Of a stretch of DNA of 17,063 nucleotides, positions 1 through 8,244 are shown one piece after another. Origin of the DNA: Deinococcus sp. (lineage in GTDB: Bacteria; Deinococcota; Deinococci; Deinococcales; Deinococcaceae); the NCBI GenBank assembly GCA_018260275.1, contig JAGLBK010000032.1:1-17063 (forward strand), in the 5' to 3' direction. The notes under the pieces are model-generated. The model was not told where the DNA came from, did not search any database, and saw only the letters and a program-made list of their open reading frames with translations. Position 1 is the first letter of the stretch; each line of letters opens with the position of its first letter. Both the position numbers and the translations under genes were made by a program.

Positions 1-1
1 T

Positions 2-256
2 GGAAGTGCTGATGTGGCGCTGCGGGCCAGTCGTCTGCACTGGGGTATTGAGAACAGCTTGCATTGGGTACTGGACGTGGTGTTCGGTGATGATGCTTCT
101 CAGGTCAAGAACAAGAATGCTGCCCAAGTTTGGGTGACATTGCGGCAGGTGGATGCCCACCTTCTACGCCGTCCTGTAGCAGGAAAAGGTAGCCTGGAAA
201 CCAAAAGATTCAAGGCTGCGCTGGACACGAATTACCTAGATAAGCTACTCAGCTGA
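2..256 (+). CDS. ISAs1-family transposase, C-terminal fragment (5' end outside window)
   Basis: About 84 C-terminal residues of a DDE transposase are visible; the frame is open to the window edge, so the gene starts upstream. The hallmark is the stretch reading LHWGIENSLHWVLDVVFGDD at about codons 13-32, matching the conserved HWxIENxLHWxLDVxFxED block of ISAs1/H-repeat transposases, whose Glu is the third acidic catalytic residue of the family. The tail, with RFKAALDTNYLDKLL before the stop, is also typical of the family's C-terminus. A GTG at 14 is in frame but lies inside the conserved block, so it is not a real start. The fragment has no stop or frameshift, so the element could be intact. 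Confidence 0.85.
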   Translation, partial: GSADVALRASRLHWGIENSLHWVLDVVFGDDASQVKNKNAAQVWVTLRQVDAHLLRRPVAGKGSLETKRFKAALDTNYLDKLLS

Positions 257-257
257 C

Positions 258-272
258 TTTGCGGTTGCCCTG
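258..272 (+). repeat. Putative right terminal inverted repeat of the ISAs1 element
   Basis: TTTGCGGTTGCCCTG ends the element; its reverse complement begins CAGGGCAACCGC, resembling ISAs1-family termini. The partner repeat is outside the window, so the exact length is unproven. Confidence 0.55.
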
Positions 273-333
273 TTGGAAGGGGCCAAGTAGTCCCTTACGA
301 CGGCGGCTATGCCTGATACTGAAAGCAGTCTAT

Positions 334-375
334 GAGAAAGGCCCGGAGATGATTCCCGGGCCTTTCTCGGCTTTT
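334..375 (+). terminator. Rho-independent terminator just outside the IS border
   Basis: A perfect 13-bp stem GAGAAAGGCCCGG (334-346) and CCGGGCCTTTCTC (356-368) with a 9-nt loop is followed by GGCTTTTT on the plus strand. The T-run is on the plus side, so it should stop transcription coming out of the IS or of an older plus-strand gene to the left. On the minus strand the hairpin lies 38 nt after the stop of the stress-protein gene but has only a poor U-tract there. It may serve both directions unequally. Confidence 0.8.
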
Positions 376-405
376 TGCCGCTCACGCTACGGCATGTCTG
401 TGAAT

Positions 406-915
406 TTACAGCTTGACAGTCCCGTTCTGGCCCATATCGGCCTGCTCGTGCTTGAGCATGCCCTTGGCGAGTTCAAAGATGCTGCGGGCCTTGCCTGCGC
501 CTTCCCAGAATTCGGCTCCGTGGGCGCTGACCTTAATGAGCTGGATGTTCGGGTCTTCCTTGCCTTCGGGGTAATAGGCCTTGTAGAAGTCGCTCCACAG
601 TTCGTCGAGCTTGGCCCGGTCGTCAATTAGTTCGCCCGTACCGTTGATGCTCACGAATTCGCTCTTTTCCGCCGAGGCGTAGCTGACGTTCACTTGGGGG
701 CGGGTCTTCAGGTCGGCCGCGTACTCGCTGTCTTTGGCCCCGAGGAACCACAGGTCGCCGTCAAACTCCTGCTGCTGGGTGGTCATCGGGCGGGCGTGGA
801 TGTGGCCCGCGTCGTTGACGGTGCTCAGCATGGCAAATTTGATGTCCTTGATGATCCCTGCGATGGTCTTGACGGCCTCTTCACGCGTGGGCTGCTGGCT
901 GGATTGTTCGCTCAT
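406..915 (-). CDS. Pyridoxamine 5'-phosphate oxidase-like general stress protein
   Basis: This 169-aa protein belongs to the split-barrel flavin-binding fold, in the general stress protein 26 group. After a polar N-terminus, residues 27-44 (FAMLSTVNDAGHIHARPM) form the first barrel strands. Then come a WFLGAKDSEYAADL segment (56-69), a V-S-Y-A strand, FVSINGTGELIDDR (87-100) and, near the C-terminus, a segment around residues 125-150 with the EFWEG motif common in this group. Proteins of this type bind FMN or related cofactors; their substrate is usually unknown, and no pyridoxal role should be assumed. The ATG at 915 was chosen because GTGGAG lies 2-3 nt before it, whereas an in-frame GTG at 939 lacks a ribosome site. 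The gene follows the MFS gene on the same strand after 85 nt; a perfect palindrome GGTCTAGACC (952-961) lies in that gap. Promoter not assigned. Confidence 0.85.
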   Translation of the reverse strand: MSEQSSQQPTREEAVKTIAGIIKDIKFAMLSTVNDAGHIHARPMTTQQQEFDGDLWFLGAKDSEYAADLKTRPQVNVSYASAEKSEFVSINGTGELIDDRAKLDELWSDFYKAYYPEGKEDPNIQLIKVSAHGAEFWEGAGKARSIFELAKGMLKHEQADMGQNGTVKL

Positions 916-1000
916 GGCTCCACTCTGAACCCTGGGCACTTTCCGAACACGGGTCTAGACCACCCTTTTAAGGAAGCCCTCAGATTGTCTAAAAAAACGG

Positions 1001-2293
1001 TCAAACTCCGGCAGGTTTTGGCGGATGCACCTTTTCGGGGACGTTGCGAACGAGTAGCACGCCCAGTATGAAGAAAACGGCGGCAATGCCGAAGACCAGC
1101 GTGTAGCCGAAGTTTCCGCCCCGCGCGTTGCCCCAGTCGAGCAAGGCTCCCTGCGGCGCACTGCTGAGCTGCGGGGCCGTGAACGCGACGTGCCAGATGC
1201 CCATGTCGCGGGCGTAGCTGCTCTGGCTGGGCATGGCGTCGCTGCCCAGCGCCCAGTCCACGCTGGTAAAGGCCCCGAAGCCCAGCCCGAACAGCCCCGC
1301 CAGCAGCAGCGCCGCCGCGAAACTGGGCGCGAACAGCAGCAGCACGGCGGCCACCGCCATCGTTCCCCCGGCCACATAGATGACCGGTTTGCGCCCGGTG
1401 CGGTCACTGATGCGGCCCCCGATGAGCGCCGAGAAGATGCTGCCGATAATGATGCAGGCGAGCATTTTGCTGGTCGCGTCGCCAGGATTGACCTGCCGCA
1501 GCACGTCCTTGTTGTAATACTGCAAAAAGGGCTGCACGCTGTACTGCCCCAGCGAGAACAGCACCCGCGTCAGAAACACCCACAGAAAAGGCTGATGCGC
1601 GAACAGCTGCCGGATGCTCATGGCCGGGGCTTTGGCAGCGGTCACTTCCAGATGGTCGGCGCTGGCCGGAACGCCGCGCAACGTGACCAGCGCGGGCACC
1701 AGCAAAAAGGCCGCGACCATCACGAAAGAAACCAGGGTCGGCAGGTGCAGGGCGCCGATCACCAAGGCGGAAACGGCCCCCAGCAGTTGCCCGGCAGCTT
1801 GCAGCATCGCCATCACGCCGCTGTAACTGCCCCGCGCCTCGGGCCGGATCAGTTGCGGGATCAGCGCCGAGTAGGGCGCCGTCGCGTAATTGTTGCCGAA
1901 CTGCACTAGCAAAAAGCCCAGCACGTACACCCAGAAGCCGCCCATACCACTGAGGAACGTCACCGCCAGCGCCATGACCACCAGCCCCGCCAGATTGACC
2001 CCGACCCCCAGCCGGATGTAGGGCAGCCGCTTGCCGGTGCGGTCGCTCTGGGCGCCGATCAGGGGCGGCAGGGTCAGGGCGATGATTGCGCCGATCCCCG
2101 TCAGGAGGCCCAGGTAGGTGCCCTTGTGCGCGTCACCGACAAAATGCACCACGTTGGCGGGCATCAGGATCAGCAGCAGCACCAGCCAGTGAAAAGCCGT
2201 GCCGAACCAGAAGGCCGACAGGACATAGGGGCTGGGAACCGGTGAACCGGGCGGCTGGGACCCGGCGGAAGGCGGCGCAGACAGGTGAGTCAT
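1001..2293 (-). CDS. MFS transporter (12-TM, SLC45/sugar-symporter-like)
   Basis: This 430-aa inner-membrane secondary transporter has about 12 hydrophobic helices. Motif A, GAQSDRTGKR, lies at 80-89 after TM2, and its repeat GGRISDRTGRKP is at 292-303 in the second half, the classic two-fold MFS signature. A segment SVDWALGSDAMPS (344-356) followed by ARDMGIWHVAF resembles MFS members related to eukaryotic SLC45 and bacterial glycoside-cation symporters. Substrate cannot be told from sequence; sugars are only a guess. The N-terminus (about 20 residues rich in Pro and Ser) is cytosolic. The start ATG at 2293 is supported by TAGACT ending 8 nt upstream, which fits a leaderless transcript; there is no good Shine-Dalgarno. 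The gene ends 85 nt before the stress-protein gene and could partly feed it, although a T7 tract just past the stop behind a weak stem may reduce read-through. Confidence 0.88.
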   Translation of the reverse strand: MTHLSAPPSAGSQPPGSPVPSPYVLSAFWFGTAFHWLVLLLILMPANVVHFVGDAHKGTYLGLLTGIGAIIALTLPPLIGAQSDRTGKRLPYIRLGVGVNLAGLVVMALAVTFLSGMGGFWVYVLGFLLVQFGNNYATAPYSALIPQLIRPEARGSYSGVMAMLQAAGQLLGAVSALVIGALHLPTLVSFVMVAAFLLVPALVTLRGVPASADHLEVTAAKAPAMSIRQLFAHQPFLWVFLTRVLFSLGQYSVQPFLQYYNKDVLRQVNPGDATSKMLACIIIGSIFSALIGGRISDRTGRKPVIYVAGGTMAVAAVLLLFAPSFAAALLLAGLFGLGFGAFTSVDWALGSDAMPSQSSYARDMGIWHVAFTAPQLSSAPQGALLDWGNARGGNFGYTLVFGIAAVFFILGVLLVRNVPEKVHPPKPAGV

Positions 2294-2301
2294 CGGCCCC
2301 G

Positions 2302-2307
2302 AGTCTA
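2302..2307 (-). promoter_or_regulatory. -10 box of probable leaderless promoter for MFS gene
   Basis: On the minus strand TAGACT is followed by 8 nt and then the ATG of the MFS gene. TANNNT at this distance places the transcription start at or next to the start codon, as described for many Deinococcus leaderless mRNAs. No convincing -35 hexamer is seen. The box falls within a TCTAGA hexamer. Confidence 0.5.
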
Positions 2308-2407
2308 GAGCAGTGACCCGTACGCGACGCGGCTTAGCCGTGGCCGACAGGGGAGACGAGAGCGCAGCAGGTGCGCCGTTCAGGGGCGCAGATCAAGTTG
2401 TCCCCAG

Positions 2408-2800
<393 letters not shown>

Positions 2801-2808
2801 TTGCAGGC

Positions 2809-2814
2809 AGTCTA
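2809..2814 (-). promoter_or_regulatory. -10 box of probable leaderless promoter for hypothetical gene
   Basis: TAGACT on the minus strand lies exactly 8 nt before the ATG at 2800, identical in sequence and spacing to the box before the MFS gene. This decides the start codon. No clear -35 is seen. Confidence 0.5.
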
Positions 2815-2875
2815 GTGCATCTGCTGCGTTCCGGGGGCAGTTCCACGCCGCCCACTTTGCGTGGAAGAGGTTTTT

Positions 2876-2905
2876 TTGACCTTCTAGGGAGCTCCCGGCT
2901 ACAGT
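2876..2905 (+). promoter_or_regulatory. Possible plus-strand promoter with internal palindrome
   Basis: TTGACC (2876-2881), an 18-nt spacer and TACAGT (2900-2905) form a moderate sigma-70-type promoter (4 of 6 at the -10). The spacer holds a perfect 10-bp palindrome, GGGAGCTCCC (2887-2896), placed where a repressor could sit. No plus-strand protein gene follows, but a structured region does. The match could be chance. Confidence 0.35.
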
Positions 2906-2908
2906 GAT

Positions 2909-2984
2909 GCGGGTCTGGGAAAAGCGCCAAAACCCGCCGTGCAACCAGCTAAAGCCCCCGCAAGGGTGGAGGGAAACCTCGCCC
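2909..2984 (+). ncRNA. Candidate structured small RNA of unknown family
   Basis: Just after the possible plus-strand promoter the sequence can form consecutive hairpins. The first pairs GCGGGT (2909-2914) with ACCCGC (2932-2937) and TGG with CCA inside it. CCC-GCAA-GGG (2957-2966) is a small GNRA-capped stem. It competes with a stronger stem, GGGT-G-GAGG/CCTC-GCCC (2964-2984), capped by GAAA. GNRA loops occur only when read on the plus strand, which favours a plus-strand RNA. No terminator with a U-run is visible, so the 3' end is unknown. It matches no tRNA, SRP RNA, RNase P RNA, tmRNA or common riboswitch that I recognise. Read on the other strand it would instead be upstream leader of the 130-aa gene, but that gene appears leaderless. 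Evidence is structural only. Confidence 0.3.
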
Positions 2985-3047
2985 CGACCGAGCCGTACAT
3001 CTACCAAAATTGTTCAGCGTGCAATGAGCCACCCCGAAATCCTGAGT

Positions 3048-3539
3048 TCAGTGGCCCACGTTATTTCCCGGAAACACCGCCACTCGCCCGACCATGTAAG
3101 CAGCGCCGTACAGAAACAGCGTTACGGCGGGCAGGTATTTCAGGCCCTTCTTGTGTTCGATCATGCCTCCCTTGATCAGCATCTCAATCAGGTAGAGGCT
3201 GACCAGGGCAAAAGCCGTGTACATCAGGTGTTCGCCGTCGCGCACAGGGTCTACCTTGTAGCCGTACCGGGTCAGGCCGTGGCCGACATCGGTGGCGCTG
3301 GCGACCTTCAGCCCACCGACCGCCAGAATCACCCCCGTAACGGCTGGAAGCAAGAACGCCGCCCACGTCAGGCGCAGCCACACCAGAAAGCCGAACCGCA
3401 CCTGCGTTTTCAGCGCGGGCCCGAAGCTCCACACGAAAAGGACAAAGGTGAATAGCGCCAGTGGCGTGGGAAGCAGTGGCGGCAGCTGCGGAAACAGGTT
3501 GGGGATTTCGAGGTCGTGAATCAGTTTCAGAAAGTCCAT
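3048..3539 (-). CDS. Four-helix integral membrane protein, unknown function
   Basis: This 163-aa protein has four hydrophobic segments at about 24-41, 57-77, 104-123 and 136-152. A loop with charged residues (ATDVGHGLTRYGYKVDPVRDGEH, 82-104) separates helices 2 and 3, and the sequence IKGGMIEHKKGLKY separates 3 and 4. No signal peptide or catalytic motif is recognised. The ATG at 3539 lies 13 nt after the stop of the von Willebrand A gene. Its ribosome site AAGGA overlaps that TAA stop, so the two genes are almost certainly co-transcribed and probably translationally coupled. That pairing suggests a joint role at the membrane, but no function can be assigned. No clear terminator follows; the next 247 nt are discussed under the candidate RNA. 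Confidence 0.8.
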   Translation of the reverse strand: MDFLKLIHDLEIPNLFPQLPPLLPTPLALFTFVLFVWSFGPALKTQVRFGFLVWLRLTWAAFLLPAVTGVILAVGGLKVASATDVGHGLTRYGYKVDPVRDGEHLMYTAFALVSLYLIEMLIKGGMIEHKKGLKYLPAVTLFLYGAAYMVGRVAVFPGNNVGH

Positions 3540-3552
3540 GATGGGGGCGTCC

Positions 3553-5610
3553 TTAAGCTTCCGGGAGCGTCAGTAGACTCTCGGCGGGCAGGTAGGTGCC
3601 GGGGCGCAGCGGCGCGTCCTCACCGGGGCGGGTGATGGTCATGCCGTGCGGCAAGTCGGCCAGCAGGATGTTCGGCCCGCTGACACTGACCTTGAGGCCA
3701 GTCAGCGCCGGAGCGCGGAATTCGTCGCCCAGATCGGTAATCCCCGGATGAATCATCAGGGCGTGAACGCCGTATGGCCCGCAGACATGCAAGGTAACGC
3801 CCTCGGTTCTCAGCGTCAGCGGCAGCCCCAGGCCCACCAGCGACCCCAGCGGCGCGTGTGGAGCGCGGGCACGCTGGGCAATCGCCACGCCTAGCAGCGT
3901 ACCGGGCCGGATCAGGTCGCCCGCGTGCAGCAGGCGGGTGCCCTGGCTGACCTCGATGTCGGCGGGAATGTTGAGCAGCCGCATTCCGTCGAGATTCTGC
4001 TCGGCCCGCATTCCGCTCAGCAGCGGCACTTTAGCCAGCATCCCCAGGTCGAAGGGGCCGCCCAGCGGCGTCTGAACCGAACTGACCTCGCCCCTGTCCG
4101 ACACCAGCGAAAGCAGCCGGTCCTCGCCGTACTCGATTCCCTTGACCGTTGGAATAGCCGTGCCAATCAGCTGGGGCACCACCGGTTTGCGGGGACGCCG
4201 CGCCCGCCGCAGCAGCAGCCCGAAGCCCAGCAGCGCCAGACCTAGCAAGACCAGCGCCAGCAGCCCGATTTTCCAGGCCGCAACGCCGCGCCTGCCCTGC
4301 ACGCTGGGGTCAGGTTCGGTGGGGGCCAGCACGTTGGGCGGCGTGCCTGCCGGAGCGGTTCCAGTACCGACCGAGATGGCGGGCAGCTCCACACTACGGC
4401 CACTGCCCAGCATCAGGCGCGGGGTGATGTTTTGGCTCACCTGACTGCCGGTGTTCCGCAGCCGCACAGTGAAAAAGCGCGAACTGGGCAGCCGCTCGAC
4501 GCTGCCATCCAGCCCGTTGGCTCCGGCGGGCAGGTGTAGCCCGACCAGCGGGCCTTCCAGATTGAGGGTCGGGGCCGCCCAGTAGCGCAGGGTCACGCTT
4601 TCGCCGGGGTTCAGGGCGCGGTCGGCGCCGGGGTTCAGCCAGCGCATGCCGGTGCCTTCTTGCCCCAGGTTCAGCTCCAGCAGGGTGTAGCGTGGGCGGC
4701 CCCCGATCAGTTTGGCTCCGGGCGTTATGGCTCGCGGGGCACACAGTAGCGCGGGCGTGCCGTAGGGCAGCCGCGCCGGGGCACGCAGACTGGCGACGCC
4801 CCCGTGCGCCGTGTGGTCGAGCAGGTCCAGCCCACTTACATGACTCGACAGGTTCAGCGGCGTGCCGTCGGCGTAGGGCGCGGGCACATGGTTGGCGTCG
4901 GTGACGATGACCCGCCCGGTGCCGATGCCGTCGCCGACCAGATCGGGCACGCCGCCCACCGGCATGGTCAGGCCGCTGGCGTAATCGCTGTGCAAAATGG
5001 CCTGCTGCGCTTCCTGGGGAATGGCCGTGCCCAGTGCGATGTAGGTCAGGCTGTCGAGCGGGCCACGATTTTTGAACGACGAGATGGCCTGCTGCGCCGT
5101 GACCTTGCCGCCGACCTCGTTGTCGATGCCGTCGGTCAGCACGTACACATTGGTCATGAAGCCGCCGTCGCCCTTGAGGGGACTGAGGGCGGCGTTCAGG
5201 CTGCTGTACAGGTAGGTATTGCTGCCCTCGGCGGTCAGGGCCTTCAGGTCGCTTGCCAGCCTGGGCTGATCGCCGGGCAACTGGTAGCTCCTGTGCTGGT
5301 GCAGCCCGCTGTCGAAGGTCATGACCTCCAGCTGGTCGGGCTTGGCGCTTTCGACGTAGGCCAGGATCGCCTGCTTGACCCGTTTAAAAATGTCGGCCTT
5401 GCCGTCGCCAAACCCCCGCATGCTGCCGCTGGTGTCCAGCAGGAATACGGCGCGGGTCCGGGTCGGCAGGGGGCCGCTGGGCAGCGCACAGCTGATGCTG
5501 GGGGGCGCGGGCGTCAGGGCACTGGCATTTCCTGCCCAGAGTTCTGCACAGAGGGCCAGGGCCAGAAGGGGGCCGTACAGGGGCTGACGGCGGCGAGGGA
5601 AGACACGCAT
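3553..5610 (-). CDS. von Willebrand factor A domain protein, exported and membrane-anchored
   Basis: From the ATG at 5610 the protein is 685 aa. Residues 1-31 (MRVFPRRRQ, hydrophobic core LLALALCAELWAG, then NASA) look like a signal peptide. A vWA domain spans roughly 50-220 with a complete metal-ion-dependent adhesion site: D59-T-S61-G-S63, T132 and D160 in the sequence VLTDG. A beta-rich region (about 290-420) with a proline-rich linker follows, then one membrane helix (about 447-467) followed by RRARRPRKP. The remaining ~210 residues would be cytosolic if the signal peptide is cleaved. vWA domains bind protein partners through a divalent metal; the ligand here is unknown. GAGAGG lies 4 nt before 5610. 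In-frame starts at 5712 (ATG) and 5721 (GTG) exist, but codons in 5611-5712 (CTA, TTA, TCT, AGG) are unlike the gene body. It heads a unit with the 4-TM gene and diverges from gyrB. Confidence 0.82.
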   Translation of the reverse strand: MRVFPRRRQPLYGPLLALALCAELWAGNASALTPAPPSISCALPSGPLPTRTRAVFLLDTSGSMRGFGDGKADIFKRVKQAILAYVESAKPDQLEVMTFDSGLHQHRSYQLPGDQPRLASDLKALTAEGSNTYLYSSLNAALSPLKGDGGFMTNVYVLTDGIDNEVGGKVTAQQAISSFKNRGPLDSLTYIALGTAIPQEAQQAILHSDYASGLTMPVGGVPDLVGDGIGTGRVIVTDANHVPAPYADGTPLNLSSHVSGLDLLDHTAHGGVASLRAPARLPYGTPALLCAPRAITPGAKLIGGRPRYTLLELNLGQEGTGMRWLNPGADRALNPGESVTLRYWAAPTLNLEGPLVGLHLPAGANGLDGSVERLPSSRFFTVRLRNTGSQVSQNITPRLMLGSGRSVELPAISVGTGTAPAGTPPNVLAPTEPDPSVQGRRGVAAWKIGLLALVLLGLALLGFGLLLRRARRPRKPVVPQLIGTAIPTVKGIEYGEDRLLSLVSDRGEVSSVQTPLGGPFDLGMLAKVPLLSGMRAEQNLDGMRLLNIPADIEVSQGTRLLHAGDLIRPGTLLGVAIAQRARAPHAPLGSLVGLGLPLTLRTEGVTLHVCGPYGVHALMIHPGITDLGDEFRAPALTGLKVSVSGPNILLADLPHGMTITRPGEDAPLRPGTYLPAESLLTLPEA

Positions 5611-5719
5611 CGGCCTCTCATTCTGACGGCCAGGGGCCTTAACCGGAAGCGGTCCTTCCCCGGCCCCGGCTGAGCTGCCAGATAAAACGGCCAGTAGAAC
5701 GGCGTTTTTCATCGGCTCC

Positions 5720-5725
5720 ACCCTA
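5720..5725 (-). promoter_or_regulatory. Possible -10 box upstream of the vWA gene
   Basis: TAGGGT on the minus strand is 7 nt before an in-frame ATG at 5712, which also has GGAG before it. Either the gene begins there as a leaderless message, or transcription starts near 5712 and the message has a leader of about 100 nt before the preferred ATG at 5610. No -35 is visible, so this is weak. Confidence 0.3.
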
Positions 5726-5740
5726 CAAGAAACAGGGGAT

Positions 5741-5763
5741 TTATTCTGTCCATAACGTAATAA
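5741..5763. promoter_or_regulatory. Imperfect palindrome between vWA and gyrB, possible operator
   Basis: TTATT (5741-5745) is matched by AATAA (5759-5763), with inner GT/AC pairs also symmetric about base 5752. It ends 2 nt before the gyrB -35 box, a good place for a regulator. Its outer bases recall the Deinococcus radiation/desiccation response motif bound by DdrO (TTATGTCATTGACATAA), but the spacing and centre differ, so identity is not claimed. Confidence 0.3.
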
Positions 5764-5765
5764 GT

Positions 5766-5794
5766 TTGACCCATTTCACTGGCGGTAGTATACT
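5766..5794 (+). promoter_or_regulatory. gyrB promoter (-35 TTGACC, 17-nt spacer, -10 TATACT)
   Basis: Both hexamers are one base from the sigma-70 consensus, with optimal 17-nt spacing. The expected transcription start is near 5801, giving a leader of about 80 nt before the gyrB ATG. Confidence 0.85.
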
Positions 5795-5815
5795 GGAAGC
5801 CTCAAGGGGACCGTA

Positions 5816-5842
5816 ATGTGCGGCCCTCTGTTCAATGATTGA
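5816..5842 (+). other. Possible 8-codon upstream ORF in the gyrB leader
   Basis: ATG at 5816 opens an ORF translating to MCGPLFND with stop at 5840-5842. AAGGGGA ends 5 nt before the ATG and could bind ribosomes. The stop lies 1 nt before the hairpin preceding the gyrB ribosome site. Short ORFs arise easily by chance, so translation is unproven. Confidence 0.25.
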
Positions 5843-5843
5843 C

Positions 5844-5875
5844 GATCCACGCGGCTTCAGGCCGTAGATCAGGAG
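5844..5875 (+). promoter_or_regulatory. Leader hairpin and Shine-Dalgarno of gyrB
   Basis: GATC (5844-5847) can pair with GATC (5867-5870), and GCGGC (5851-5855) with GCCGT (5861-5865) around a TTCAG loop, with a small internal loop between. The strong ribosome site AGGAG (5871-5875) follows directly, 4 nt before the ATG. The hairpin could tune initiation but leaves the ribosome site itself unpaired. Confidence 0.4.
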
Positions 5876-5879
5876 CACC

Positions 5880-7979
<2,100 letters not shown>

Positions 7980-8000
7980 GTTCCCCTGAGCAGAACAATA

Positions 8001-8035
8001 AAGCTTCCCGCCTGTGCATTCGGCGGGGGGCTTTT
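8001..8035 (+). terminator. Rho-independent terminator of gyrB
   Basis: AAGCTTCCCGCC (8001-8012) pairs with GGCGGGGGGCTT (8022-8033), using two G-U wobbles, around a 9-nt loop; the stem runs into TTTT. It lies 21 nt after the gyrB stop. Confidence 0.88.
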
Positions 8036-8060
8036 AGCTTGTCCGTTAGTTTGGCAGTAA

Positions 8061-8089
8061 CAAAAAAAGAAACCTACATTTCTGTAGAT
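8061..8089 (-). terminator. Rho-independent terminator of tRNA-Ile
   Basis: Read on the minus strand, ATCTACA and TGTAGGT form a 7-bp stem (one wobble) with a GAAA tetraloop, followed by TTCTTTTTTTG. It starts 9 nt beyond the tRNA CCA end and faces the gyrB terminator 25 nt away, so transcripts from both sides are stopped. Confidence 0.88.
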
Positions 8090-8098
8090 TCCTTTAGC

Positions 8099-8175
<77 letters not shown>

Positions 8176-8215
8176 GCACCATTTTGTTTGTTGTGCCGCG
8201 TAAGCAGCGGGGATT

Positions 8216-8244
8216 ACTTTAACAGCCGCGCGGTGGGGTGTCAA
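8216..8244 (-). promoter_or_regulatory. tRNA-Ile promoter (TTGACA, 17-nt spacer, TAAAGT)
   Basis: On the minus strand a consensus -35 TTGACA (8239-8244) and a -10 TAAAGT (8216-8221) are separated by 17 nt. The start would be near 8209, leaving about 34 nt to be trimmed from the tRNA 5' end by RNase P. Confidence 0.87.

Larger units (their letters stand above)
1..272 (+). mobile_element. ISAs1-family insertion sequence, right end only (cut by window edge)
   Basis: The segment holds the C-terminal part of an ISAs1-type transposase reading rightwards. Sixteen bases after its stop codon comes a sequence ending in CCCTG at 272, which on the other strand starts CAGGGCAACCGCAAAG. ISAs1 elements typically begin with CAGGG and end just after the transposase gene, so 272 is the likely outer border. 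The left end and most of the transposase lie outside the window, so activity cannot be judged. A target duplication would start at 273 (ttggaaggg...), but the matching copy is not visible. Confidence 0.72.

Noticed and set aside
2801..3007. N-terminal extension of the 130-aa hypothetical gene
   Set aside because: The extension translates to improbable protein and would remove the leaderless promoter; the ATG at 2800 explains the data better.
2904..3455. Plus-strand frame after the possible promoter at 2876-2905
   Set aside because: It overlaps the four-helix membrane gene antisense and has unlikely composition (many His, Gln, Arg); no Shine-Dalgarno precedes its start.
4804..5673. 289-codon plus-strand frame across the vWA gene
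   Set aside because: The minus-strand frame has a signal peptide, MIDAS residues and a membrane helix; the plus-strand translation has no coherent features.
5741..5757. Direct assignment of an RDRM/DdrO site upstream of gyrB
   Set aside because: Only 7 of 17 positions match the consensus in this register; kept only as a generic palindrome.
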